Source: RGIG2000 sp045612665 (lineage in GTDB: Bacteria > Bacillota > Clostridia > Oscillospirales > CAG-272). From it: a stretch of DNA of 64,000 bases. The notes beneath the pieces are model-generated. The model was given only the letters and a program-made list of their open reading frames with translations, did not search any database and had not been told where the DNA came from. A program made the position numbers and the translations under genes. Below are positions 8,940-17,534 of the stretch, piece after piece (positions within the stretch are counted from its first letter, which is position 1; every line of letters starts with the position of its first letter). The DNA is taken from positions 1 through 64,000 of the forward strand of contig JAZKZO010000052.1 of NCBI GenBank assembly GCA_045612665.1, given 5' to 3'.

Positions 8940-11900
8940 CTATTTACCAACGATTACTTTTTCGCCGGTAGAAATATCAATGTAGTCCATACCGAACTCA
9001 ATTCTTCTTCTTGTAATTTCTTTATTGATAACGGTTACATAAGAAAGAAGTGAATCGGCAGGGTCCTTCGATTCGTTATAAGCTGCAAGGAATGCGAAGT
9101 TTACGTATCTTGCGAGGTAGTAGCTTCCTGGATAGTTAGGAACTGCTGCAAGGTTGTTGAACTGTGCAAGGATTGCATCTCTTTCATCATTTGTCCAAGG
9201 AATTTCCTTGATTGCCTCGGTATTAGGTGTTGGGTGACGTCCTGCGATACCCTGAATTGATACCATTTCATTGGTGTACGCAACCTGACAGTCCTTACCT
9301 ACATACCATTTCATAAACTCCCATGCGTTCTGACCGTTCTCACAGCCATCAAGCATGATAACACCGGTTACAGTAGCGATTGCGCTATTGTTAATGTACT
9401 TTGTTCCGTCTGCTCTTTCGTGCTCATAGCCCGGAAGAACTGTGAAGCCCCAAAGACCTGAAAGCTCTGATGCGAAGAGTGTGAGCTGGTTACACGAGGT
9501 GTAGTCAGCAATCGCAATAGGCATTTCACCTGTTCTGAAACGGTTTGCAAAGTCGTAAACGGTTGGGAGTGAATATTGTGTGTACATATTACAAAGTGAT
9601 GTGAACGCATTAAGAACGCCTGTATTGTCGAAGTTAATCTGCATACCGCCATTCTTGTAAGCTTCATTATTACTTTGATATACGAATGTGTAAATATCGT
9701 TCTGAATACCTATCTCCATGTGGTTGTACTGAAGAACAGGAACCATAGCAAGAACGTCCTCCCATGTTTCAGGGATATCGAGCTCGAGCTGTGAAAGAAT
9801 GTCCTTACGGTAGAAGAGCATCGAGAAGTTGAGCTTGTCAGGAAGAGCGTAGTATGTGTACTCTCTTTCGGCATTCTCGGAGCTATCGTGAAGGGTAAGT
9901 GGAACGATTGCCATATCAGGGAACCATGAAAGAACGTCATCAGTATCGTTTTCGATATATTCGTTAAGTGGCAACACTGCGCTACGAAGTGCGAAGTCGA
10001 TAATCTGCGCGCTCGCCTCCATCAAGGAAACGTCCGGTCCTGCGTTCGCAAGAACAGAAGGAAGAAGTGTTCCGCCTGATACGAGCTTGAGGTTAGCTGA
10101 TACGCCTGTTTTAGGTGTGAAATCATTATCTATAAGGCTTCTCATTACTTGTGCTTGGTCACGTCCTGAGGCAATCCATACCTCAACAGGATCAACCTTG
10201 GAGCTCTCATCGGTGGTTGAGCCGAGAGAGTTATAGTCTGTGATAAAGCTGTAGAAGAACATTCTAAGCTCATACCACAAGGATTCAAAGAAATTACCAT
10301 CGCTCTTCGGTAATTCTGAATTTGCGCTTTGAACTGTAATATAGTCAACCTTCAATGGCTGTGCCGATACGTTTGTTATCCAAGTACCGAGTGAGCCGAG
10401 CTGTGTCTTAAAGGTTTCGAGGTTACCTGCAATATCCTCATCTCCGCCACTCGCCATTTTACCAAGGAGAATGTAGAGCTGTTCAAGTGTTGCAGTGTTC
10501 TCACCCTTCAAGCCTGTTGTCTCAGAGAGGTATGTATAAACTCTCTTAAGGTTAAAGGACTCGGTCATAAGTGTTTCGATAACCTCAGGCATTACCTTTG
10601 AGAAGTTATATGTGCGGTTTTTATCAGGGTTACTACCTGTAAGCTTAACAATCTGCAAGTATGCGTTGTTAAGATTTGCAAGAGTTGATGAAATTTGTCT
10701 TAATTGCTCACCCATATCGGAAAGAACAGCCTCAAACTTAATTGTGTATGGCTCTTCTCTTGCCTCAAGGTAGAACACAAATTCCTGACTTCCCGAGCCA
10801 AGATACTTTGTTTGCCACTTACTTGTGTAGTCGAAACGGCAATCAGCAGCCTCTTGGAAAGGAATTTCATCATCAATGTAAACCTTACGTGAAACATACA
10901 TGTTGCTAAGAAGGTCCTGCTTATAGCGCATACCGATTCCATAGTATCCGCTTTCGGTTACCTTTACCTCATATGTAATCCAGTCGCCAACGGTGCTCCA
11001 CTGTGTTCCGCCTGCGATATTGTACTTTTGTACCTGTGCAGACTGTGGACCTGTAAGACCGCTTGTGATAGGAGAGGTTCTATCCTGAAGAGGATAAATT
11101 GTAACGCTTGAGGTGTTGGTTACCTTCTCTGCCTCAATCAAAATTGCAGGAGCGCTTGGAGTGTTAGATGCGATGTCGCCGTGCTTTGCGATGTATTCCT
11201 CATAAGTAGGAATATCAATCTTTGAAACAGGGCGAAGCACGATGTCGCCAAGTACAACAGGCTCTCTTGTGCTTTCGAGAGTGATTGTGTTTTCTCCTGC
11301 CTGGAAGAAGAATTCAAATGGCTCGGTGTAGTATCCGTTTGCATCCTGAAGGGTACGAACAACCCACTTTGGATCCTCGGAAACTGACGGACGAATATCG
11401 TTACCGTTACCGTCCTGCTTGAATGATTCTTTTCCGTTTTCATCAATTACGTAATCGTATTTCCATACCTTTGAGAGGACGATTGAACGAGCCTCGGAGA
11501 AAGGAATCTCTCCATTGATAGAAAATACACGCTCAATAGACGTGGTTTTTCCCACGATCTGACAATATGGAATGTCAATTTGATAAAATCCTGTTACAGG
11601 AACATTGAACTTCCATGTAATTTTTCCAGTGTCGGATGTTTTGAGCACATCATCCTTACCGTAGTAGCCATCTACCTTTTCAATGGTCGAGGTTGTGTCG
11701 GACGCAACGACATCGTCAACTATATCGATTACAACGTCCTTCATACCCTCAGTTGTCTCTTGTCTACCGCTGAACTTGTCCTGATACTCCTTGTAAGAGA
11801 GAGCGTTAAGAATCTCACTTACGTCAGAGATGGACACCTTTCCATCAGTAGAGGAAGAGCTACCACTGTCGGTAGCGGCAGATACAGGCATAGCAACAGC

Positions 11901-11960
11901 GCCGGCTAACATCATAGCGCAGATAAGAAATGCCAGTAATCTTTTCGCCTTCTTTTTCAT
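8940..11960 (-). CDS. Giant extracellular sugar-binding protein with beta-sandwich modules
   Basis: First gene of the glycan operon, 1006 residues. Signal peptide at 1-28 (MKKKAKR, hydrophobic core, PVSA). A short acidic segment (DGKVSISDVSEIL) follows, then two carbohydrate-binding-module-like beta-sandwich regions (about 60-240 and 275-425), a helical segment, and a C-terminal family-1 type solute-binding domain (about 600-1000; VEVWIASGRDQAQVM, GPDVSLM). Binding proteins of this class are normally 400-550 aa, so this one is twice the usual size. No lipobox was seen. I use the ATG at 11960, which has a GGAGG site six bases upstream, over a TTG at 11984. Likely role: capture of a complex glycan for the adjoining permeases. 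Confidence 0.85.
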   Translation of the reverse strand: MKKKAKRLLAFLICAMMLAGAVAMPVSAATDSGSSSSTDGKVSISDVSEILNALSYKEYQDKFSGRQETTEGMKDVVIDIVDDVVASDTTSTIEKVDGYYGKDDVLKTSDTGKITWKFNVPVTGFYQIDIPYCQIVGKTTSIERVFSINGEIPFSEARSIVLSKVWKYDYVIDENGKESFKQDGNGNDIRPSVSEDPKWVVRTLQDANGYYTEPFEFFFQAGENTITLESTREPVVLGDIVLRPVSKIDIPTYEEYIAKHGDIASNTPSAPAILIEAEKVTNTSSVTIYPLQDRTSPITSGLTGPQSAQVQKYNIAGGTQWSTVGDWITYEVKVTESGYYGIGMRYKQDLLSNMYVSRKVYIDDEIPFQEAADCRFDYTSKWQTKYLGSGSQEFVFYLEAREEPYTIKFEAVLSDMGEQLRQISSTLANLNNAYLQIVKLTGSNPDKNRTYNFSKVMPEVIETLMTESFNLKRVYTYLSETTGLKGENTATLEQLYILLGKMASGGDEDIAGNLETFKTQLGSLGTWITNVSAQPLKVDYITVQSANSELPKSDGNFFESLWYELRMFFYSFITDYNSLGSTTDESSKVDPVEVWIASGRDQAQVMRSLIDNDFTPKTGVSANLKLVSGGTLLPSVLANAGPDVSLMEASAQIIDFALRSAVLPLNEYIENDTDDVLSWFPDMAIVPLTLHDSSENAEREYTYYALPDKLNFSMLFYRKDILSQLELDIPETWEDVLAMVPVLQYNHMEIGIQNDIYTFVYQSNNEAYKNGGMQINFDNTGVLNAFTSLCNMYTQYSLPTVYDFANRFRTGEMPIAIADYTSCNQLTLFASELSGLWGFTVLPGYEHERADGTKYINNSAIATVTGVIMLDGCENGQNAWEFMKWYVGKDCQVAYTNEMVSIQGIAGRHPTPNTEAIKEIPWTNDERDAILAQFNNLAAVPNYPGSYYLARYVNFAFLAAYNESKDPADSLLSYVTVINKEITRRRIEFGMDYIDISTGEKVIVGK

Positions 11961-12020
11961 AAGAAACCTCCATTTATTTTGCAACGTTATTCACCACCGA
12001 GCGAAGGTGGCGTGATGCCT

Positions 12021-12036
12021 TATACACGCGTGTATA
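12021..12036 (-). promoter_or_regulatory. Perfect 16-bp palindrome, candidate operator
   Basis: TATACACGCGTGTATA reads the same on both strands. It lies just downstream of the predicted transcription start of the glycan operon, where a bound repressor would block RNA polymerase. The flanks GCC and GGC add partial symmetry. The regulator is not in the window; a LacI- or GntR-type protein is a guess. Confidence 0.55.
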
Positions 12037-12056
12037 GGCGTCTTTATGCAAAGGTA

Positions 12057-12086
12057 ATTGTACCACACGGGCTTGGCAATTGTCAA
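12057..12086 (-). promoter_or_regulatory. Sigma-A type promoter of the glycan-uptake operon
   Basis: On the minus strand TTGACA (12086-12081) and TACAAT (12062-12057) are separated by 18 bases. The predicted start is near 12050, leaving a leader of about 90 nt before the binding-protein ATG. The leader also holds a CCACC/GGTGG hairpin near 11993-12010. Confidence 0.75.
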
Positions 12087-12099
12087 GCATTATATTTAT

Positions 12100-12450
12100 A
12101 TATAAAAAAACACGGCGCGTTTTAAGAAATAAGCGCTTAGGCGCATTTTTCCTTATTATTAACTTTTTGTAAATTTTTTGAAGAAAATTTTTATTTCTAA
12201 AAAAGAGGAAAATTTCCTCTTGCCAAGCCATTTTCGACATTTTTTGCGCAACAAATTGTGAACAAATTGTGAACAAATTTCAAAAATTTGTTTTGTAAGT
12301 ATTGCACAAAATTACAGGTCTATTTTTAGGCATATGTTACAACGCAACAAACTTTTTTGGGCTATTTTTCGCATTTTGCAATTTTTTGGTAATTTTTGCC
12401 GTATTTTGCCTTTATTTCATCATTAAAAAAATCGACAGTTTTTTCCTGTT
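12100..12450. other. AT-rich divergent intergenic region
   Basis: No gene was found here. It holds homopolymer A/T runs, a 9-bp inverted repeat (AAGAGGAAA/TTTCCTCTT at 12203-12221), and a tandem 11-bp repeat ACAAATTGTGA at 12251-12272 with a partial third copy to 12280. The repeats could be protein-binding sites for the divergent promoters, but nothing identifies a regulator. A hydrophobic 61-codon frame at 12302-12487 starts with TTG, lacks a ribosome site and was not accepted. Confidence 0.4.
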
Positions 12451-12455
12451 AAGTA

Positions 12456-12484
12456 TTGACTTTAGGGGCGTAATCTTATATAAT
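12456..12484 (+). promoter_or_regulatory. Sigma-A type promoter of the glucokinase gene
   Basis: TTGACT at 12456-12461 and TATAAT at 12479-12484 with a 17-base spacer. The predicted start is near 12491. An AAGGAGAA ribosome site (12501-12508) precedes the ATG at 12515. Confidence 0.8.
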
Positions 12485-12514
12485 TGACTTATAAACTATC
12501 AAGGAGAACTCACA

Positions 12515-13477
12515 ATGTATTATTTAGGTATTGACCTCGGCGGAACAAACATCGCCGCAGGTATTGTAGATGAAAACAGTAAAATTCTATTGAAGGGCTC
12601 TGTGCCAACTATGGCAAACAGAGACGGCAAGCTTATCATTAAGGATATGGCTGAGCTTTGCAAGAAGCTCGTTTCCGATATGGGCTTGACAATTGATGAT
12701 ATCGAGTATGCAGGTATTGCAACTCCCGGTACTGCCAACTCCGACACAGGTGTTGTTGAGTACGCAAACAATCTCCCCTTTGTAAACTTCCCTATTGCCG
12801 ACCTTTTGAAGGAATATCTCGGTGTTAAGAAGGTTTACATAGAAAACGATGCTAATGCTGCTGCAAAGGCTGAGGCTGTTGCAGGTGCTGCCAAGGGTGC
12901 AAAGTATTCAGTTATGATTACTCTCGGTACAGGTCTTGGTGGCGGTATCGTTCTTGACGGCAAGGTATATTCAGGCTTTAACCACGCAGGTGCTGAGCTT
13001 GGACACGTTGTTATCGAAAAGGACGGCAAGCCATGCTCATGTGGAAGAAAGGGCTGTTGGGAAGCATACAGCTCCGCGACAGGTCTTGTTAATATGACAA
13101 AGCAAAGACTTATCGAGGCAAGAGCTAACGGTGTTCACTCTCTTATCGACGATATGATTGACTCGGATCTCAACAGAGTTAACGCTCGCGTTGCGTTCGC
13201 TGCTATGAAGCAAGGGGACGAGCTTGGCGCGAAGATTGTTGACGAGTATATCGATTATCTTGCAAGCGGTATTGCAACAATGATTAACATTTTCCAACCA
13301 AACGTACTCTCCATCGGCGGTGGCGTTTGCAACGAAAAGGATTACCTTCTCGTTCCACTTAAGGAAAAGGTATTCAAGGAAACATATTCAAGAGATCCTG
13401 CAAAGCAGACACAAATCAAGATTGCTGAGCTCGGTAACGATGCGGGCATTGTTGGTGCAGCTTCACTCGGTCTTTAA
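12515..13477 (+). CDS. glcK: ROK family glucokinase
   Basis: Phosphorylates glucose to glucose 6-phosphate with ATP in the cytoplasm. The 320-residue protein opens with the phosphate-binding motif GIDLGGTNI (residues 5-13), has the catalytic Asp in ENDANAA (near 112), a glycine-rich segment TLGTGLGGG, and the ROK zinc motif CSCGRKGCWE (near 173-182). Length fits the family. It has its own promoter and a downstream terminator, so it is probably transcribed alone. Placed beside a glycan-uptake operon, it probably handles glucose released inside the cell. A related hexose or N-acetylhexosamine kinase activity cannot be excluded from sequence. Confidence 0.9.
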   Translation: MYYLGIDLGGTNIAAGIVDENSKILLKGSVPTMANRDGKLIIKDMAELCKKLVSDMGLTIDDIEYAGIATPGTANSDTGVVEYANNLPFVNFPIADLLKEYLGVKKVYIENDANAAAKAEAVAGAAKGAKYSVMITLGTGLGGGIVLDGKVYSGFNHAGAELGHVVIEKDGKPCSCGRKGCWEAYSSATGLVNMTKQRLIEARANGVHSLIDDMIDSDLNRVNARVAFAAMKQGDELGAKIVDEYIDYLASGIATMINIFQPNVLSIGGGVCNEKDYLLVPLKEKVFKETYSRDPAKQTQIKIAELGNDAGIVGAASLGL

Positions 13478-13490
13478 TCAACGACTTATA

Positions 13491-13517
13491 AAAGCGTGGC
13501 TCGCCCACGCTTTTGTT
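13491..13517 (+). terminator. Intrinsic terminator after glucokinase
   Basis: Stem AAAGCGTGG (13491-13499) and CCACGCTTT (13505-13513), loop of five, followed by a short T-rich stretch. Confidence 0.7.
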
Positions 13518-13543
13518 CTATAAAATTGAAAGGGGGTAACAAA

Positions 13544-15712
13544 ATGACGCTTGATATGCCTATTGGCAAGCTATACGGAGTAGGTCCAAAATATGAAAAG
13601 CATTTTGCGATGGGCGGTCTATACACCGTTGAGGATTTGCTTTACTATTTTCCAAGAGCCTATCAAAACCGTGCCGACATTTGCTCTCTTGCAAGCGCGA
13701 GCTTTGACAGCGCCCCGCACGCATATATTTTGACTGTTGCCTCCGACGTCAAGGTTGCCATGATTCGTCGAGGAATGAACATTTTGAAGTTCAAGGCATT
13801 TGACGAGAGTGGAACGGTTGAGATAACCTACTTCAATCAAAATTATCTAAAGGAAGTGTTTAAAAAGGGTGCTACCTTTAGATTTTGGGGCAAGGTTACA
13901 AAGGAAAAGCGCACCCTGTGTATGAATTCGCCATCATACGAGGCATATACAGAAGCAAGACCGCTTGACCCGTTCGTTTCGGTTTATCCTCTCTTTTCGG
14001 GAATGAACCAAAAGTATCTTTCAAGGCTTATCGGCTCGATTTGTGATGAAATTCAGCTTATTGTCAAGGACCATTTGCCTGAAAAAATCCGTCTTGAAAA
14101 CGGGCTTTGCACGCTCGCTTATGCCCTTAAAAATATTCACTTCCCCGAAAGCAACGATGCCCTTGAAAGAGCGATGCGCCGTCTCACCTTTGACGAGCTT
14201 TTCTTGTTCGCGCTTTCAGCCTCGCAAATAAAGACGGTTTCTTATGCAAAGCTTGCGCCCAAGATGAAAGAGGTTGATTTATCGCCTCTGCTCTCGCAAA
14301 TGCCATATGAGCTAACCGATGCGCAAAAGCGCACGATTTCCGAAATTCAAGGGGATATGTGTGCGAATTTCGCTTCTTCTAGCTCAAATTCGGACAAATA
14401 TATTCCGCTAGAATTCACGATAAAGCCAATGAACCGAATTATAGTTGGCGACGTTGGTAGCGGCAAGACAATTTGTGCTGCTTCATCTGCGTTTATCGCG
14501 TGTAAAAACGGATATCAATGCGCGCTTATGGTGCCAACCGAAATTCTTGCCTTTCAGCATTTTGAGGATTTGAAGCCTCTATTCGAAAATGCAGGTATTT
14601 CCTGCGAGCTTTTGACGGGCTCAACCCCTGCAAGGGCTAAAAAAGAGATACTCTCCCGACTAAAAAGTGGTGAAACCTCGTTTGTAATAGGCACTCACGC
14701 ACTAATTCAAGAGAGTGTTGAATTCAAAAATTTGGGACTCGTTATAACCGACGAGCAACACAGATTTGGCGTTATGCAAAGGGCAAGGCTTGCCGAAAAA
14801 AGCAAGAGCGCGCACGTGCTCGTAATGAGCGCTACTCCTATCCCCCGTACTCTCTCGCTTATGATTTACGGAGACCTTGATATTTCGCTCATCGACGAGA
14901 TGCCAAGGGGACGTCAACGTGTTGACACATTCGTTGTTGACGAGGGCTATCGCACACGTCTTAACGGCTTTATAAGAAAGCAGGTTGAGGGTGGAAATCA
15001 GGTTTACGTGGTTTGTCCAAGTGTTGAGGAAAAGAAGGACGACATTCTTGAAAGTGCCGATTTCAATCCGTTTATTATCAATTTTAAAGACACTCCCCCC
15101 CTTAAAGCGACAGTTGACTACGCAAAGGAGCTTTCCGAAAACGTATTCCCTGACCTAAACGTAGGCTTCCTTCACGGAAAGATGAAGGCTAAGGAAAAGG
15201 ACGCGATTATGATGGACTTTGCTAACAGGAAAATTGACATTCTTGTGTCAACTACGGTTATCGAGGTCGGTGTAAACGTTCCGAATGCGACTCTTATGGT
15301 GGTCGAAAATGCCGAGCGCTTCGGTCTTTCACAGCTTCATCAGCTAAGAGGTCGTGTCGGTCGTGGCAAGGACAAGTCGTATTGTATTCTCGTTTCTAAT
15401 TCAAGAAGCGACGCAAGCCGTGAGCGCCTTGAAATAATGCGCACAACCTATGACGGCTATACAATTGCCGAGCGCGACCTTAAAATGAGAGGACCTGGCG
15501 ATTTCTTTTCTAACAGCTCGGGAATTCGACAGTCGGGCGAGGTAAGCTTTAATATCGCAAAATCTTGCTCCGACGAGGCACTTCTCCACTCCGCATTTGA
15601 AAGCGCAAGAGCGGTTTTAAAGGACGATAAATCCCTCTCGAAAGCCGAAAACGCACCTCTGCTTGCCAAGGTTGAAAAAATTTGCAACGTTACCGCAAAA
15701 ACTATAAATTAA
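13544..15712 (+). CDS. recG: ATP-dependent DNA helicase RecG
   Basis: Branch-migration helicase that remodels stalled replication forks and Holliday junctions. The 722-residue protein has an N-terminal wedge/OB region (about 1-260), a Walker A motif GDVGSGKT near 300, the DEQH box near 402, the SATPIPRTL motif, and the C-terminal helicase domain with QLRGRVGRG. The frame is open from a GTG at 13496, but the ATG at 13544 has an AAAGGGGGT site and begins with the usual N-terminus, so I use it. Slightly longer than the 680-690 aa of well-studied RecG proteins. It follows glcK after a terminator. Confidence 0.95.
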   Translation: MTLDMPIGKLYGVGPKYEKHFAMGGLYTVEDLLYYFPRAYQNRADICSLASASFDSAPHAYILTVASDVKVAMIRRGMNILKFKAFDESGTVEITYFNQNYLKEVFKKGATFRFWGKVTKEKRTLCMNSPSYEAYTEARPLDPFVSVYPLFSGMNQKYLSRLIGSICDEIQLIVKDHLPEKIRLENGLCTLAYALKNIHFPESNDALERAMRRLTFDELFLFALSASQIKTVSYAKLAPKMKEVDLSPLLSQMPYELTDAQKRTISEIQGDMCANFASSSSNSDKYIPLEFTIKPMNRIIVGDVGSGKTICAASSAFIACKNGYQCALMVPTEILAFQHFEDLKPLFENAGISCELLTGSTPARAKKEILSRLKSGETSFVIGTHALIQESVEFKNLGLVITDEQHRFGVMQRARLAEKSKSAHVLVMSATPIPRTLSLMIYGDLDISLIDEMPRGRQRVDTFVVDEGYRTRLNGFIRKQVEGGNQVYVVCPSVEEKKDDILESADFNPFIINFKDTPPLKATVDYAKELSENVFPDLNVGFLHGKMKAKEKDAIMMDFANRKIDILVSTTVIEVGVNVPNATLMVVENAERFGLSQLHQLRGRVGRGKDKSYCILVSNSRSDASRERLEIMRTTYDGYTIAERDLKMRGPGDFFSNSSGIRQSGEVSFNIAKSCSDEALLHSAFESARAVLKDDKSLSKAENAPLLAKVEKICNVTAKTIN

Positions 15713-15714
15713 CC

Positions 15715-15744
15715 GTACTTTTTCTTTAGGAGAAGAAAAAGTAC
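15715..15744. repeat. 12-bp inverted repeat without U-tract
   Basis: GTACTTTTTCTT (15715-15726) and AAGAAAAAGTAC (15733-15744) form a perfect stem with a six-base loop directly after recG. No T-run follows it, so it is less like a terminator than the hairpin at 15775. It resembles dispersed extragenic palindromes seen in Clostridia (from memory, not checked). Confidence 0.5.
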
Positions 15745-15774
15745 GCAAAAAGAAACCAAAATTATAAACAGCAA

Positions 15775-15807
15775 AAAACCGACTCACTTGAGTCGGTTTT
15801 GTTTTTT
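15775..15807 (+). terminator. Intrinsic terminator after recG
   Basis: Stem AAAACCGACTC / GAGTCGGTTTT with a four-base loop, followed by GTTTTTTATTT. Strong terminator for the plus strand. Confidence 0.85.
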
Positions 15808-15812
15808 ATTTG

Positions 15813-16020
15813 GTTCGCCGCTATCAACGACCGAGGCATTTTAGACATTTAGAGCAAGCTAGTAACGACGCATAGCGAAGCTATCAACGACTGAAAGCAT
15901 TTCGGGCGTTCAGAGCAAGAAATTCTAGGCGCGACGATGCCCGAGGGCGATGGTGTACTTGCGTACATCGAGGTCGAGGGCAAGGAAGCAACAACGAAGT
16001 TCGCCGCCATCAACGACCGA
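15813..16020. repeat. Degenerate direct repeats in non-coding spacer
   Basis: The motif CTATCAACGACCGA at 15821 recurs as CTATCAACGACTGA at 15881 and CCATCAACGACCGA at 16007. The first two copies continue into similar sequence for about 50 bases (CATTT...AGAGCAAG), giving a 60-base period. Between copies two and three lies an imperfect hairpin around GTACTTGCGTAC. The third copy ends at the stop codon of the DUF1846 gene. No reading frame looks real. Possibly a decayed mobile or extragenic repeat element. Confidence 0.55.
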
Positions 16021-16022
16021 AA

Positions 16023-17510
16023 TTAGCCGTGGTACAATTTCTTAGTCTGATACACCGGCTCGCAGGTTAGGTTTACACCGAGCTTGCGGAACGTGCCAAC
16101 GTCAACGGGTGAAAGAATTACGCTTGAGTGGAGCTCGGCATTTTTGAGAAGCGCCAAGGTTTCCATTGCTTTTTTTGCTTCTGCGCTTGTTGCAGCGGTA
16201 ATTGCCAAGGCGATAAGCACCTCGTCGGTGTGAAGTCTTGGGTTGTGTCCACCGAGGTTTTCAACCTTCAATTTTTGAACAGGGCCTAAGACGTCGGGAG
16301 AGATAATATCCTTATCGTCGTCAATTCCTGCAAGAGCCTTAACTGCATTTACAAGCACGGCACTTGATGCGCCAAGGAGTGCAGAGGTCTTTCCTGTTAC
16401 AATTCTTCCGTCGCAAAGCTGAATTGCAGCGGCAGGAGCGCCTGTTGCCTGTGCCTTATCAAGAGCTGCCTTGATACACGGTCTTTCGCCTGCAATATCA
16501 ATACCACCATTTTTCATAATGAGCTTGATTTTATTGATTTCAGTTTCGCAATTGTTGCCCTTTCTTTGGTTGCAAAGAGCACTATAGTATCTTCTTATAA
16601 TCTCGCGTCTTGAAGCATCTCTTACCGCCTCATCGTCAAAAATACAGTTTCCTGCCATATTTACACCCATATCCGTTGGGGATTTATAAGGGCATTCGCC
16701 AAGAATTCCCTCATACATAGCGCGCAAAACAGGGAAAATTTCAACGTCGCGATTGTAGTTAACAGTAGTTTCTCCGTATGCCTGAAGGTGATACGGATCT
16801 ATCATATTTATGTCGCTTAGGTCGGCAGTTGCAGCCTCATAAGCCTCGTTTACAGGGTGGTCAAGAGGAATATTCCAAATTGGGAAGGTTTCGAATTTAG
16901 CATATCCCGACTTAATTCCGCGCTTATATTCGTGATAAATTTGGGAAAGACAGGTAGCCATTTTTCCACTTCCAGGACCTGGAGCGGTAACAACAACGAG
17001 TGAACGAGTGGTTTCTATGTATTCGTTTTTGCCATATCCCTCGTCGCTTACTACCTTTTCAATGTCATATGGATAGTTTTCGATTTGGAAATGCTTATAA
17101 ACCTTTATTCCAAGCGCCTCAAGCTTCGCCTTGAACGCCTCAACAACGCTTGACTTTTGATATCTTGTAAGCACAACGCTTCCAACGTAAAGACCGAAGC
17201 CACGGAATGCGTCAATTAAGCGAAGTACGTCAAGGTCATAGGTAATTCCGAGGTCGCCTCTTACCTTGTTTTTCTCAATGTCGGTTGAGTTAATGGCGAT
17301 AATAACCTCTGCCTCGTCCTTAAGCTCAGCAAGCATTCTTATCTTACTGTCGGGAGCAAATCCAGGTAAAACTCTTGATGCGTGGTGGTCGTCAAAAAGC
17401 TTGCCACCGAATTCGAGGTAAAGCTTACCACCGAACTGTGCAATTCTCTGCTTTATTTTTTCGGATTGTAATTTTAGATATTTTTCGTTGTCGAATCCTA
17501 TTTTGTACAT
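16023..17510 (-). CDS. DUF1846 (UPF0371) family protein
   Basis: A 495-residue cytoplasmic protein of the DUF1846 family, whose biochemical role is not settled. Family hallmarks seen: the N-terminal IGFDNEKYLKLQSEKI, FGGKLFDDHHASRVLPGF near residues 34-51, a phosphate-loop-like VTAPGPGSGKMATC near 180, and the HNPRLHTDEVL segment in the C-terminal part. Length is as expected. It is second in a two-gene unit, 24 bases before the PPi-type phosphofructokinase ends, and shares that promoter. I make no functional claim beyond the family. Confidence 0.85.
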   Translation of the reverse strand: MYKIGFDNEKYLKLQSEKIKQRIAQFGGKLYLEFGGKLFDDHHASRVLPGFAPDSKIRMLAELKDEAEVIIAINSTDIEKNKVRGDLGITYDLDVLRLIDAFRGFGLYVGSVVLTRYQKSSVVEAFKAKLEALGIKVYKHFQIENYPYDIEKVVSDEGYGKNEYIETTRSLVVVTAPGPGSGKMATCLSQIYHEYKRGIKSGYAKFETFPIWNIPLDHPVNEAYEAATADLSDINMIDPYHLQAYGETTVNYNRDVEIFPVLRAMYEGILGECPYKSPTDMGVNMAGNCIFDDEAVRDASRREIIRRYYSALCNQRKGNNCETEINKIKLIMKNGGIDIAGERPCIKAALDKAQATGAPAAAIQLCDGRIVTGKTSALLGASSAVLVNAVKALAGIDDDKDIISPDVLGPVQKLKVENLGGHNPRLHTDEVLIALAITAATSAEAKKAMETLALLKNAELHSSVILSPVDVGTFRKLGVNLTCEPVYQTKKLYHG

Positions 17511-17534
17511 AACCGTATCCTTTAAATTAGTGAT

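Noticed and set aside
11830..11890. Dockerin-like DGKVSISDVSEIL segment in the binding protein
   Set aside because: Only one calcium-loop-like half is present; a dockerin needs two, and no cohesin genes are near.
12302..12487. A hydrophobic 61-codon frame upstream of glucokinase
   Set aside because: TTG start without a ribosome site; overlaps the glucokinase promoter and is typical of AT-rich chance frames.
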